Below the pieces are notes generated by a model. That model made no database searches. It saw nothing but the letters and a program-made list of their open reading frames with translations, and had not been told where the DNA came from. DNA of 64,000 bases from DASRJW01 sp035649435 (GTDB taxonomy: Bacteria; Krumholzibacteriota; Krumholzibacteriia; G020349025), in contig DASRJO010000063.1 in the NCBI GenBank assembly GCA_035649435.1, positions 4,590 to 68,589 on the forward strand. The letters are read 5' to 3'. Both the position numbers and the translations under genes were made by a program. Positions 37,207 to 47,736 of the stretch are shown here, in pieces; the stretch's first letter is position 1, and every line of letters begins with the position of its first letter.

Positions 37207-38421
37207 TCAAATGGCCCAGTAACGCGCTTCGCGGCCCCCGCCGACGATGAGCACCAAGCCGCCAATGCGCAATGCATGCAAGTGTCGTAGCAGCGTACGA
37301 CGCGGTGCTTGCACCACGCGCATGAGATCCATGGCGCGGCTGCCGGGGTGCGCGGCAAGATGCGCCAAGATGCGCTCTTGATGCGCGGGGATTGCTTGGG
37401 ACAGGCGCAGGACGACGAATCGCCGCGCCGCCAGGCTGCAGCCGGCGGTGCCGACCCGCAGCAGTGCACCTGCATTGGCCAATTGCAGATGGCTGAGCAA
37501 GCTCGACGCGCGCGCGCGTGGCCAAGCTGCATCGGGCGACGCGAGCTGTCGTTGCAGCGCCGGCCAAGTGAGACGGTGCTCGGGTGACTCCAAGAGCAGC
37601 GCCAGCACTTCCCACGCCGCCGGTGCCGCGTCGAAGTGGATCGCACTCGCCGGCGTTCGGACGCGCGGTCGGTCGAGGACCACGCGATGCCGCACGTCCA
37701 CCCAGAGTTGCCATGGCTCGCGCTGCAGGTCGGCAAGCTCGGCCCGGCACATGGCGCGCGCGGGGCGCTGCCAGTCCTCGACACGCGCCACGGGTGCAGA
37801 GCGCAACAGATCGTCGAGGGCCAAGTGCCAGCGCCGCAGCGACGCGAGCTGGGCGGAGTCCACATAAGGATGGGCGGTGCGCTCGGCGCGGGCGGCGTCC
37901 TCGAGATCGCCGGCGTACAGGGCGCGTTCGGCCGCGAGCAGGTGCACGCTGGCATGCACGGCCGCAGGATGCCGGCGCTGCAAGCGCTGTTGCAACGGCG
38001 CGAGCTCCGCTCGCGTGGTGACGCCACCACGGCGCAGCTGCAAGCGCAGCAGCGCCGTGTCGAGAACGAGCGCAGTGGGTTCGTCCGTCGCTTGACGGCG
38101 CGCGCGGCGCAACCACGGGTCGGCGCCGGCGAAGCTGCGCTGTCGCATGCGGAGCTCGACGCTAGCGAGGGTGGCGGCGAGGGCCACGCCAGGGTCCGAT
38201 GCGCGCAACAAGGGTCGCAAGAGCTGATGTGCGCGCTGGGTCTCGCCGGTCTCGGCCGCCGCCAAGCCGCGCACCAGGCGCACGGCTTCGGTAGTGAGGA
38301 TGTCCTCGCGATCTGCGGGACCCAAGAGGTGCAGCGCGCGCGGGGCGTCGCCCGCCTGCACCGCGGCGAGCGCTTCGAGCACGCGCGGCGGGAGCAGTCG
38401 CTGCGGACGCTGCCAGACCAT
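37207..38421 (-). CDS. protein with C-terminal winged helix, probable regulator
   Basis: I do not recognise a specific family. The 404-residue protein starts with about 230 residues of Arg/Ala/Leu-rich helices resembling degenerate TPRs, followed by a middle part (AAPAAWEVLALLLESPEHRL) reminiscent of a winged-helix segment. Its last 65 residues (HLAAHPGSRAMDLMRVV, then RRTLLRHLHALRIGGLV and GREARYW) look like a MarR/ArsR-type winged helix. No signal peptide or membrane helix. It converges with the WecA-like gene and lies 88 bases downstream of the FlgD-tailed secreted-protein gene on the same strand, so coexpression is possible. It is Arg-rich throughout, which weakens similarity-based calls. 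Confidence 0.6.
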   Translation of the reverse strand: MVWQRPQRLLPPRVLEALAAVQAGDAPRALHLLGPADREDILTTEAVRLVRGLAAAETGETQRAHQLLRPLLRASDPGVALAATLASVELRMRQRSFAGADPWLRRARRQATDEPTALVLDTALLRLQLRRGGVTTRAELAPLQQRLQRRHPAAVHASVHLLAAERALYAGDLEDAARAERTAHPYVDSAQLASLRRWHLALDDLLRSAPVARVEDWQRPARAMCRAELADLQREPWQLWVDVRHRVVLDRPRVRTPASAIHFDAAPAAWEVLALLLESPEHRLTWPALQRQLASPDAAWPRARASSLLSHLQLANAGALLRVGTAGCSLAARRFVVLRLSQAIPAHQERILAHLAAHPGSRAMDLMRVVQAPRRTLLRHLHALRIGGLVLIVGGGREARYWAI

Positions 38422-38509
38422 CGCAACCCTTCCGCCATGAGACGCGAGCTTGCGAACGGAGTGGCGAAGCGCCCGTGTGTCCGAGCACCGGTCGGGTGCT
38501 CCCGAGGTG

Positions 38510-39937
38510 TCAGCGCACGACGACGAGCTTGCGTGCGGTGGCGAGCCACTCGGGCCGAGTCACGGCGAAGTATACGCCCGCTGCCACCGGGGTGCCGGTT
38601 TCGTCGCGACCGTCCCACGCGAATGAATGCGTGCCGGGGGAGAGCTCGCGCGCGGCGAAGCTGCGCACCAAGCGACCGCGAGCATCCATCACCGTGAGCC
38701 CCACGGGGACGGAACGCGGCGTGCGCAGGACGAGCTGCGTCGACGCACGCACCGGATTCGGGAAAGCGTCGAGCGACATGAAGGCCTGGCGCTCCTGGAA
38801 GGTATCGGACGTGTTGTCGGTGAAGAAAGCCGACACGACCTCCGTGATGGCGGGCGCGTAGAAACTCATGTGCGGGAAGCCGTTGGCGTCGAGCGCCAGA
38901 CTGGTCCATGGACCTTGGGGTCCGATCTCGTCGACGACTTGGGGCGCCCAGGCCGCGCCGCCGTTGGCGTTCTTGATCGCATACCGCACCGCGTTCTCGA
39001 ACACGTCGTAGTAGCCGAGATGCGGCACGTCCCCCTCGCCGATCTCGATCGAACAGAACGAACCGTGCAACTCCGCGCCCACGGCTTGAGCAATGCCGTG
39101 CGACCAAGTCGTGGTTGGCTTGGTGGCGTAGCGCGTGCGCTGGTTGTTCTGGTCGTAGTATGCGATGTGCGGCCGGCCCTGCGAGTCCAGATCCAGCGAG
39201 ATGAACAGGGCGTTTACGAACGTCGCCCCCGACGGCGTTTCCAACGTCCACGTCGAGCCGGACTTGGACGCGTAGCGCAGATGGCCGTCGGCGCCAGCCG
39301 TGCCGAAGTCTTGGTAGGCGATGCGCGGATTGTTCGCCGCGTCGAGAGCAAGCGCGCTGTAGAGCCCGACGTTGCCGGTCGCTTCGACGGATTCGGGCGT
39401 CCACGTGCCGCCGGACTTGCGCGCGTATCGCAGGTTGCCATTGGTGTTGTCGTAGTAGCTGATGTGGGGGTTGTTCTGCGAGTCGAGCTCGAGCGAGCAG
39501 TACTCGCCGATGTTGTTCGTCGCTTCGACGGTTTGGATCGTCCATGCGCCGCCGCTGCGCCAGGCGTACTTCAGGTCGCAGATCGGCGCATCGTTCGGAT
39601 CGAGAAAGTAGTAGTAGGCGATGTGGGGATTCCCCTGTGAGTCGATCTCGAGCGAAGCCCAGCGGCCGGTGTCGCCGGTCGTGTCCACGGTGGTGAGCAC
39701 CCAGCCACCGGCCGTCTTCTCGGCGTAGACGAGATCGCGTCCGACGCCCTCGTAATAGGCGATGCGGGACTGGCCCTGGCCGTCGACCGCCACTGAGGTG
39801 GCGTTGTGACCCTGCGCGAATCCGGAGCTCCCGACTGGGGCGAGAACCCATTCGGCCGCGGCATGCGCGGCATCGACGCAGGGTATGACGAGGATGGCGG
39901 CGAGCGCCAAGGGCGTGACGAGTCGATGGCTGAGCAC
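38510..39937 (-). CDS. secreted repeat protein with FlgD-like C-terminal sorting domain
   Basis: A 475-residue exported protein. GTG 39937 with GGAGG upstream gives a signal peptide ending AHA-AAEW. Residues about 30-380 contain six or seven repeats of about 50 residues, each with SLxLDSQGxPHIxYYD and LRYAxKSGGTW-like strands, probably a beta-propeller. The last 80 residues (AFPNPVRASTQLVLRTP, DARGRLVRSF, GTHSFAWDGRDETGTPVAAG, VYFAVTR, ending ARKLVVVR) are the FlgD-Ig/type IX sorting-like domain widespread in FCB genomes. It is likely a substrate of a T9SS-like secretion route. A promoter and an operator-like palindrome lie upstream. Confidence 0.85.
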   Translation of the reverse strand: MLSHRLVTPLALAAILVIPCVDAAHAAAEWVLAPVGSSGFAQGHNATSVAVDGQGQSRIAYYEGVGRDLVYAEKTAGGWVLTTVDTTGDTGRWASLEIDSQGNPHIAYYYFLDPNDAPICDLKYAWRSGGAWTIQTVEATNNIGEYCSLELDSQNNPHISYYDNTNGNLRYARKSGGTWTPESVEATGNVGLYSALALDAANNPRIAYQDFGTAGADGHLRYASKSGSTWTLETPSGATFVNALFISLDLDSQGRPHIAYYDQNNQRTRYATKPTTTWSHGIAQAVGAELHGSFCSIEIGEGDVPHLGYYDVFENAVRYAIKNANGGAAWAPQVVDEIGPQGPWTSLALDANGFPHMSFYAPAITEVVSAFFTDNTSDTFQERQAFMSLDAFPNPVRASTQLVLRTPRSVPVGLTVMDARGRLVRSFAARELSPGTHSFAWDGRDETGTPVAAGVYFAVTRPEWLATARKLVVVR

Positions 39938-39976
39938 GGAAACCTCCTGCACCGGTGTAATGCGGTCGGCCAGCCA

Positions 39977-39998
39977 GAATCGATGCATGGATCGATTC
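39977..39998 (-). promoter_or_regulatory. 8-bp perfect inverted repeat at the transcription start
   Basis: GAATCGAT and ATCGATTC flank six bases. It falls at the predicted +1 of the FlgD-tailed gene, where it could be an operator or a hairpin at the 5' end of the mRNA. Confidence 0.45.
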
Positions 39999-40003
39999 TC
40001 TCA

Positions 40004-40032
40004 ATTATGAACGATACCCGAAGGCCAGGCAA
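40004..40032 (-). promoter_or_regulatory. promoter of the FlgD-tailed gene
   Basis: On the minus strand TTGCCT (40032-40027) and CATAAT (40009-40004) are 17 bases apart, giving a leader of about 60 bases to GTG 39937. Confidence 0.55.
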
Positions 40033-40050
40033 CGGGACGGCGGAGGCGGA

Positions 40051-40767
40051 ATGATAGCCTCACGAGGTGGGTCCTGCCAAGACCCCGGCGGGAGACTCGA
40101 ATTGCGCCAACTCGACCGCTCCGCTCGCGGCGAAAGCAGCGGCGCCGTCATCGCCATCGCGTGGGCGGTGTGCTCCGGGCCCGTGGTCGCGCTCTGCCTG
40201 CGAGCCGATGCCTCGGCTTGGGTCGCCTTGTGCGTTTACCAGTTCGGCTGCGCCCTCGCCACGCGAGTCGTCCGCGGCGGCCTGGGCCGGCGCCCGGCAA
40301 CGGCGCGCCTCCTGGGTGTCGCGATCGCCACGGCGGCGATCGTCGTCGCGCTCGGTTTCGCCGCGCGCTGGCTCGGCTTCTTCCCTCGACCCCGGCCGAT
40401 TTGGCAAGCGTGGGGGCTCGAGCCGCCCGGTGACATGTGGCTCGTGCTCGTCTTCGCCACGCTCAATCCGTGGATCGAGGAACGCTTCTGGCGTGGAGCG
40501 TTGCTCGACGATCCGGTGCGTCGGCGAGTCGGTGCTCGCGGTGCACGCGCGCTCGCGGTGTGGGGTTTCTGTCCGTTGCATGCCGTGTTCTTGCTGCGCA
40601 GCTTCGATGCGCTGTCCGGCTGGTTGTGCACAGGAGGTGTGCTGCTCGCCGCCATTCTGTGGACCTCTGCGCGCGAACGATCTGGGAGCGCCTGGTGGGC
40701 GGCAGCGAGCCATCAAGGTGCCGACGTAGGTGTCGTATGCCTCTACTGGCTCTGGCTCCGAGCCTGA
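40051..40767 (+). CDS. CPBP-family intramembrane metalloprotease
   Basis: A 238-residue membrane protein with about six helices. It carries the CPBP/Rce1 motifs: NPWIEERFWRGAL near residue 138 (the Glu-Glu and Arg), CPLHAVFLL near 175 (first histidine) and ASHQGADV near 222 (second histidine), which form the glutamate-dependent active site. Bacterial members include bacteriocin-immunity proteins and proteases of unknown substrate. It is transcribed divergently from the FlgD-tailed gene and converges on a small secreted-protein gene; a link to protein export is speculation. ATG 40051 lacks a clear ribosome site, and a later start would trim the soluble N-terminus. Confidence 0.8.
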   Translation: MIASRGGSCQDPGGRLELRQLDRSARGESSGAVIAIAWAVCSGPVVALCLRADASAWVALCVYQFGCALATRVVRGGLGRRPATARLLGVAIATAAIVVALGFAARWLGFFPRPRPIWQAWGLEPPGDMWLVLVFATLNPWIEERFWRGALLDDPVRRRVGARGARALAVWGFCPLHAVFLLRSFDALSGWLCTGGVLLAAILWTSARERSGSAWWAAASHQGADVGVVCLYWLWLRA

Positions 40768-40779
40768 GTCACGCAGACG

Positions 40780-40809
40780 AAAAAAAGAGGGCCCCCGCAG
40801 GAGCCCTCT
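40780..40809 (-). terminator. intrinsic terminator of the second small secreted gene
   Basis: On the minus strand AGAGGGC and GCCCTCT pair across 10 bases and are followed by a run of seven Ts. It may also stop plus-strand transcription from the protease gene, which ends 13 bases away. Confidence 0.8.
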
Positions 40810-40831
40810 CTCTTTCAGCCAGACGAACGAA

Positions 40832-41644
40832 CTACCGATACAGGTCCTTGACGCCAGACCACGTCTTTGCTTCCGCGAGCGCGGCTGCAGAGGCGCCGGC
40901 CTTGCCGGGAGGCGGGCTGCAGGCGCCGATGCCCGGGCTTGCGGGATTGTTGATGGTGAAGAAACCGCTGGTCGAGCAAGTGGACGCCATCGGGAATGGC
41001 GGCACCGGGGTCTGGCACGTGGTGAGGTTGTCACCCAAGCAGACCTTGGTGAACGCCGGGGCGTCGCACAGCGTGAACAACGGACAACGGAAGAACACGT
41101 TGCCAGGCGAGAAGTGCTGGCCAGTCGACATGTCGATCTGCGGCGGCACCGCGGTGGAGCCGCAAGGTGCAGTCGGAATCACGATCAGAGTCGAGATGAG
41201 CACGCGGCCCGTGCCGCCACCCGTCTGGCACACGTTCCATGCGATGTTCTGGCCGCGCGGTGCCGGATCCGGTGGGAACCAGGCGTTGCCGAGCAGCGTG
41301 GTCGCAGGCACTGGGATTTCGATGAAGAAATACCCGGCATCCGCGGCGGTCGTCGCACCGTACTTTCCGGCGTACTCGACGCCCGTGATGCCACCGGCGC
41401 TCGCACCCTTGAGCTGGGCATAGACCTGGATCACGGGTGGCTGGCAAACACCCCACGGCGACTTGCCGTTGGGCGAAGAGTTGTTGAACACGATCTTCCA
41501 GAACGGGCACTCGTCACCAACATGGCCCCCCCCGGTGCCACTCACCGTGGCCAGCATCTGGATGTCTCCATCCGAGGCCCAGGCGTTGAAGGATGCCAAC
41601 GCCAGAAGCGCTGGCACGAGACCCAAAGCAAGCTGTCTTTTCAT
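40832..41644 (-). CDS. small secreted protein with C-terminal TWSGxKxLYR tail
   Basis: A 270-residue exported protein of no family I recognise. ATG 41644, with GGAGG upstream, starts MKRQLALGLVPALLALASFN then AWA-S, a signal peptide. The mature part is rich in Gly, Pro and Thr with ten or more cysteines (FRCPLFTLC, KVCLGDNLTTC), suggesting disulfides in a beta-rich secreted domain. It ends AKTWSGVKDLYR, nearly the same as ATTWSGIKQLFR on the protein at 18331-18990, although the bodies differ. Its leader contains two GGTACC palindromes (41707-41721) and a GGCGCCC/GGGCGCC pair (41731-41761) overlapping a possible -10 TAGATT. Confidence 0.75.
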   Translation of the reverse strand: MKRQLALGLVPALLALASFNAWASDGDIQMLATVSGTGGGHVGDECPFWKIVFNNSSPNGKSPWGVCQPPVIQVYAQLKGASAGGITGVEYAGKYGATTAADAGYFFIEIPVPATTLLGNAWFPPDPAPRGQNIAWNVCQTGGGTGRVLISTLIVIPTAPCGSTAVPPQIDMSTGQHFSPGNVFFRCPLFTLCDAPAFTKVCLGDNLTTCQTPVPPFPMASTCSTSGFFTINNPASPGIGACSPPPGKAGASAAALAEAKTWSGVKDLYR

Positions 41645-41706
41645 GAGAAGCTCCTCCATTCCTTCGGCGGAATTCGTCGTCTGGCCCACCTGCACGCCCC
41701 GCCTCG

Positions 41707-41761
41707 GTACCTCTGGTACCTGAATAAGCGGCGCCCGTCTCGGTAATCTAAGGGGGCGCCT
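41707..41761 (-). promoter_or_regulatory. promoter/leader region with palindromes
   Basis: GGTACC occurs twice three bases apart (41707-41721) and GGCGCCC/GGGCGCC encloses 17 bases (41731-41761). A minus-strand TAGATT (41751-41746) with GGGACA 16 bases upstream may be the promoter of the gene at 40832-41644, placing palindromes around and just after the start. Confidence 0.35.
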
Positions 41762-41915
41762 AATTCTGTCCCTTCGGGTACCCCGGCGTCAAGACCGCTT
41801 TCACCCAAAACCAGTGATTTGTCGCGCATTCCCAGGCTTTGTCGGCCCTTGCGCGACGCGACGAGGCACCGGGGCGCCGTTCAGTGGGTGAAAAAACCCG
41901 TGACTCGATAAGGAA

Positions 41916-43241
41916 TCAGCAGGTCGATCGAGGCATGGTGGCCAGGGGCTGTCCGATGAGGGTATGCGCCGACGCGGCGACGATTTGCACCGGAATCGTG
42001 CTCCCCACGTCGAGGCCTGTCCCGGGGACGACGACGCAACGGTTGCCATCGTCGCGGCCGAGGAGATCCGCGGCGTTCTTTCGGCTCGGTCCCTCGAGCA
42101 GCACGTCGACCGTGCTGCCGATGTGACGTCGATTGCGTGAGCCGGAGATCTCCTTCTGCAGAGCGTTCAAACGCACGACGCGCTCGGTTTTCACCGTTTC
42201 GGCGACGTCGTCGGCGTACTTGCGCTGCGCGATCGTGTTGCGCCGTTCGGAGTACTTGAAGATGAAAGCCGAGTCGAACTGCACGCGCGACATCACGGCC
42301 TCGGTCGCGGCGAAGGCGGCGTCGTCCTCGCCCGGGAAGCCGCAGATCACGTCCGTGGACAGGCTGACGCCGGGAATGGTGTCGCGGATCTCGTCCACGA
42401 GGTCGAGGAACTCGCGCTGGCTGTACGTGCGCCGCATGCGTTCGAGCACCACATCGTCGCCCGCCTGGAGCGGCAAGTGGATGTGCTTGCAGAGCTTCGG
42501 GTGGGAACGGATGGCCTGCAGCAGCGGCCGCGGAAAATCCTTCGGATGCGGCGAGGTGAAGCGGATGCGCTCGATGCCGTCCACTTCAGCCACACGCAGC
42601 AGCAGCGCGGCGAAATCTGTCGCCTCGAAGCGGTAAGAGTTCACGTTCTGGCCGAGCAAGGTCACCTGCTTGGTGCCGGCCTCGGCGAGGCGGCGCGCCT
42701 CACTCACGATGCTCTCGGGCTCGCGGCTGCGCTCGCGCCCGCGCGTGTAGGGCACGACGCAGAAGGTGCAGAAGTTGTCGCAGCCGCGCATGCAAGCGAT
42801 CCAGGCGTTGACGCCGGGCGCGCGCGTGGGGAAGACATCGGCGTAGGTCTCGTACTCGGAAAGATCGATTTCGAGGCCCTTGTTGCCGCTGTCACAGACC
42901 GCGTGGATGAGCCGCGGCAAGCGCTTGTACGAATCCGGCCCGGCCACCAGATCGATCACCGGATGCGTCGCGAGCAGTTCCTGCTTCAGGTTCTGCGCCA
43001 TGCAACCGAGGAGCCCCACGATCAGGCGTGGGTTGCGCTGCTTCAGTGCGCGCAGGTGTCCGAGGCGGCCGTAGATGCGATCGTGCGCCGATTCACGAAT
43101 CGCGCAGGTGTTGAGCAAGACGACATCGGCGTCGTCCAGGGTCGGCGTCATGCGGAAGCTGCCGTCGTGCAGGATCGTGCGCACGAGCTCCGAGTCGTAC
43201 TCGTTCATCTGGCAGCCGTACGTTTCGAGATAGACCTGCAC
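41916..43241 (-). CDS. miaB: tRNA-2-methylthio-N6-dimethylallyladenosine synthase
   Basis: Radical SAM methylthiotransferase acting on position 37 of tRNAs reading UNN codons. The 441-residue protein has the UPF0004 domain with cysteines in YLETYGCQMN, LLNTCAIRES and GLLGCMAQ (auxiliary cluster), the radical SAM motif GCDNFCTFCVVPYTRG near residue 150, and a C-terminal TRAM domain with a VLLEGPSRKN strand. GTG 43241 is chosen: GGAGG lies five bases upstream and the family begins just there. It follows the large radical SAM gene by 35 bases on the same strand, so the two are one transcript. Confidence 0.94.
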   Translation of the reverse strand: MQVYLETYGCQMNEYDSELVRTILHDGSFRMTPTLDDADVVLLNTCAIRESAHDRIYGRLGHLRALKQRNPRLIVGLLGCMAQNLKQELLATHPVIDLVAGPDSYKRLPRLIHAVCDSGNKGLEIDLSEYETYADVFPTRAPGVNAWIACMRGCDNFCTFCVVPYTRGRERSREPESIVSEARRLAEAGTKQVTLLGQNVNSYRFEATDFAALLLRVAEVDGIERIRFTSPHPKDFPRPLLQAIRSHPKLCKHIHLPLQAGDDVVLERMRRTYSQREFLDLVDEIRDTIPGVSLSTDVICGFPGEDDAAFAATEAVMSRVQFDSAFIFKYSERRNTIAQRKYADDVAETVKTERVVRLNALQKEISGSRNRRHIGSTVDVLLEGPSRKNAADLLGRDDGNRCVVVPGTGLDVGSTIPVQIVAASAHTLIGQPLATMPRSTC

Positions 43242-43276
43242 GCGCACCTCCTTGGGCCCCGGCCCCGCGGCGAGGT

Positions 43277-46192
<2,916 letters not shown>

Positions 46193-46346
46193 ATCGACCC
46201 CCCTGTGGCAGCGAGAAAATGGCGGCGGCGCGGAGCGCACCTCCGGCATGGTAGCCGGGGAGCCGCAGAGGGTCAACGACCGCCGGCGCGGGGATCACAA
46301 CGCCGACGCGGCCGGAGAATCCACGCGTTTCGTGCGCGGCCAGACG

Positions 46347-46352
46347 TATACT
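46347..46352 (+). promoter_or_regulatory. -10 element before kinase-porX operon
   Basis: TATACT at 46347-46352 fits the -10 consensus, but no -35 is evident. The transcript would start near 46359, 10 to 30 bases before the kinase start. Confidence 0.45.
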
Positions 46353-46387
46353 CGCGCGCCGGATGCGCGATGGCCCTCGGAGGTGGC

Positions 46388-47701
46388 GTGAACGCAGGTG
46401 CGGCGAAGGTCTGGCGCTGGCCACGATTCGGCGGCTCACGCCTGCGCATGTTGCTCGCGGCCTACTTCCTCGTCGGGCTCGTCCTCGTCGGCTTCGGTGC
46501 GGTGCTGTTCGCCGGGCACACGGCGCGCCAGATGGAACGACAAGCCGCCTTGTTGACGCAGGTGTTCTCGCGCTTCGTCAGCGAAACGGCGTTCCAGGTC
46601 GATCAACCTGGTGCCTTCGCGCTCGTCCGCAGTCTCCTGCATCAAGTCGATTTTCCCATCATCATCACCATGGCGGACGGCACGCCGCTCGTGTACCACG
46701 GCGTGGGCGTGCCGCCGCCAGAGGGCGACACCCCCGGTGAGCTGGCGGGCACCGATCTGGCTCCGGAGCTCTTGGCCCGGCGTGCGACACTCGACGCGTT
46801 GGTGCAGCAATTCGACCGCCGCAATGCGCCGTATCCCATCACCGCCGGCGGCGTCGTCCAAGGCTACGTGCACTTCGGCCAGTCGTCGCTCTTCCGCCAG
46901 CTGAGTTGGATGCCGGTGCTCCTCGTCGTCGTGGTGGCGGTGTTCGTGCTGCTCGGGTTCTTCGGTGTGCGCGCACTGAAGATGGGGGAGCAGCGCTCGA
47001 TCTGGGTCGGGATGGCCAAGGAGACCGCGCACCAGCTGGGCACACCGCTCACTTCGCTCCTGGGTTGGGTGCAGCTACTGCAGGGCGACGACGAGCAGCG
47101 CGCCGACGAGTCGGTCGCGGACGCGACTGCACGCCGGCAAGCGACGTACGCCGAGATGGAGCGCGACCTCGGCCGACTGTCCAAAGTGAGTGCGCGCTTC
47201 AGCAAGATCGGTGCGGCGCCGGAACTGGTGCCGCTCGATCTCGGCGCGGTCCTGCAGGAGCAGGTGCAGTACATCCGCCGCCGCACGCCGCTCCTCGGCG
47301 CCGCGGTGCGGATCGAATCGACGTTGGAACCGCTGCCGCACGTCCTCGGCAACCGCGAGCTCATCGAGTGGGTGTTCGAGAACCTGTTGAAGAACGCGCT
47401 CGATGCGCTCGAGAACGGCGGCGAGATCCATGTGCGGGCATCGAGCCCTGCGCCGGATCGTGTCGAGACGCGGGTCGCCGATAGCGGTCGCGGCATCCCC
47501 GCCGCGGTGCGCCAACGGATCTGGGAGCCGGGGTTCACCACCAAGAAGCGGGGCTGGGGCCTCGGGCTCACGCTCGTGCGCCGCATCGTCGAGGAGTTCC
47601 ACGGCGGACGCATCTGGGTGGAGGACAACCCGGGGCGGCGCGGCACCTGCTTCGTCGTGCGATTGCGCGCCGCGCCCGAAACCGCGGCGCGGATCGGCTA
47701 A
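46388..47701 (+). CDS. membrane sensor histidine kinase, PorY-like
   Basis: A 437-residue kinase. Helix one (MLLAAYFLVGLVLVGFGAVL) and helix two (SWMPVLLVVVVAVFVLLGFF near residue 185) enclose a periplasmic sensor of about 130 residues without a recognised fold. The cytosolic part has the H-box KETAHQLGTPLTSLLGW near 215, N-box VFENLLKNALDAL near 330, G1 VADSGRGIP and G2 GWGLGLTLVRRIVEEFHGG. The response regulator PorX starts 35 bases downstream, so this is probably its partner. In Bacteroidetes the partner PorY is usually unlinked. GTG 46388 after GGAGG is preferred; ATG 46370 is the alternative. Confidence 0.85.
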   Translation: MNAGAAKVWRWPRFGGSRLRMLLAAYFLVGLVLVGFGAVLFAGHTARQMERQAALLTQVFSRFVSETAFQVDQPGAFALVRSLLHQVDFPIIITMADGTPLVYHGVGVPPPEGDTPGELAGTDLAPELLARRATLDALVQQFDRRNAPYPITAGGVVQGYVHFGQSSLFRQLSWMPVLLVVVVAVFVLLGFFGVRALKMGEQRSIWVGMAKETAHQLGTPLTSLLGWVQLLQGDDEQRADESVADATARRQATYAEMERDLGRLSKVSARFSKIGAAPELVPLDLGAVLQEQVQYIRRRTPLLGAAVRIESTLEPLPHVLGNRELIEWVFENLLKNALDALENGGEIHVRASSPAPDRVETRVADSGRGIPAAVRQRIWEPGFTTKKRGWGLGLTLVRRIVEEFHGGRIWVEDNPGRRGTCFVVRLRAAPETAARIG

Positions 47702-47736
47702 GATGGCGCAGCACGGGGCCTTCCGAAGAGGTGGAG

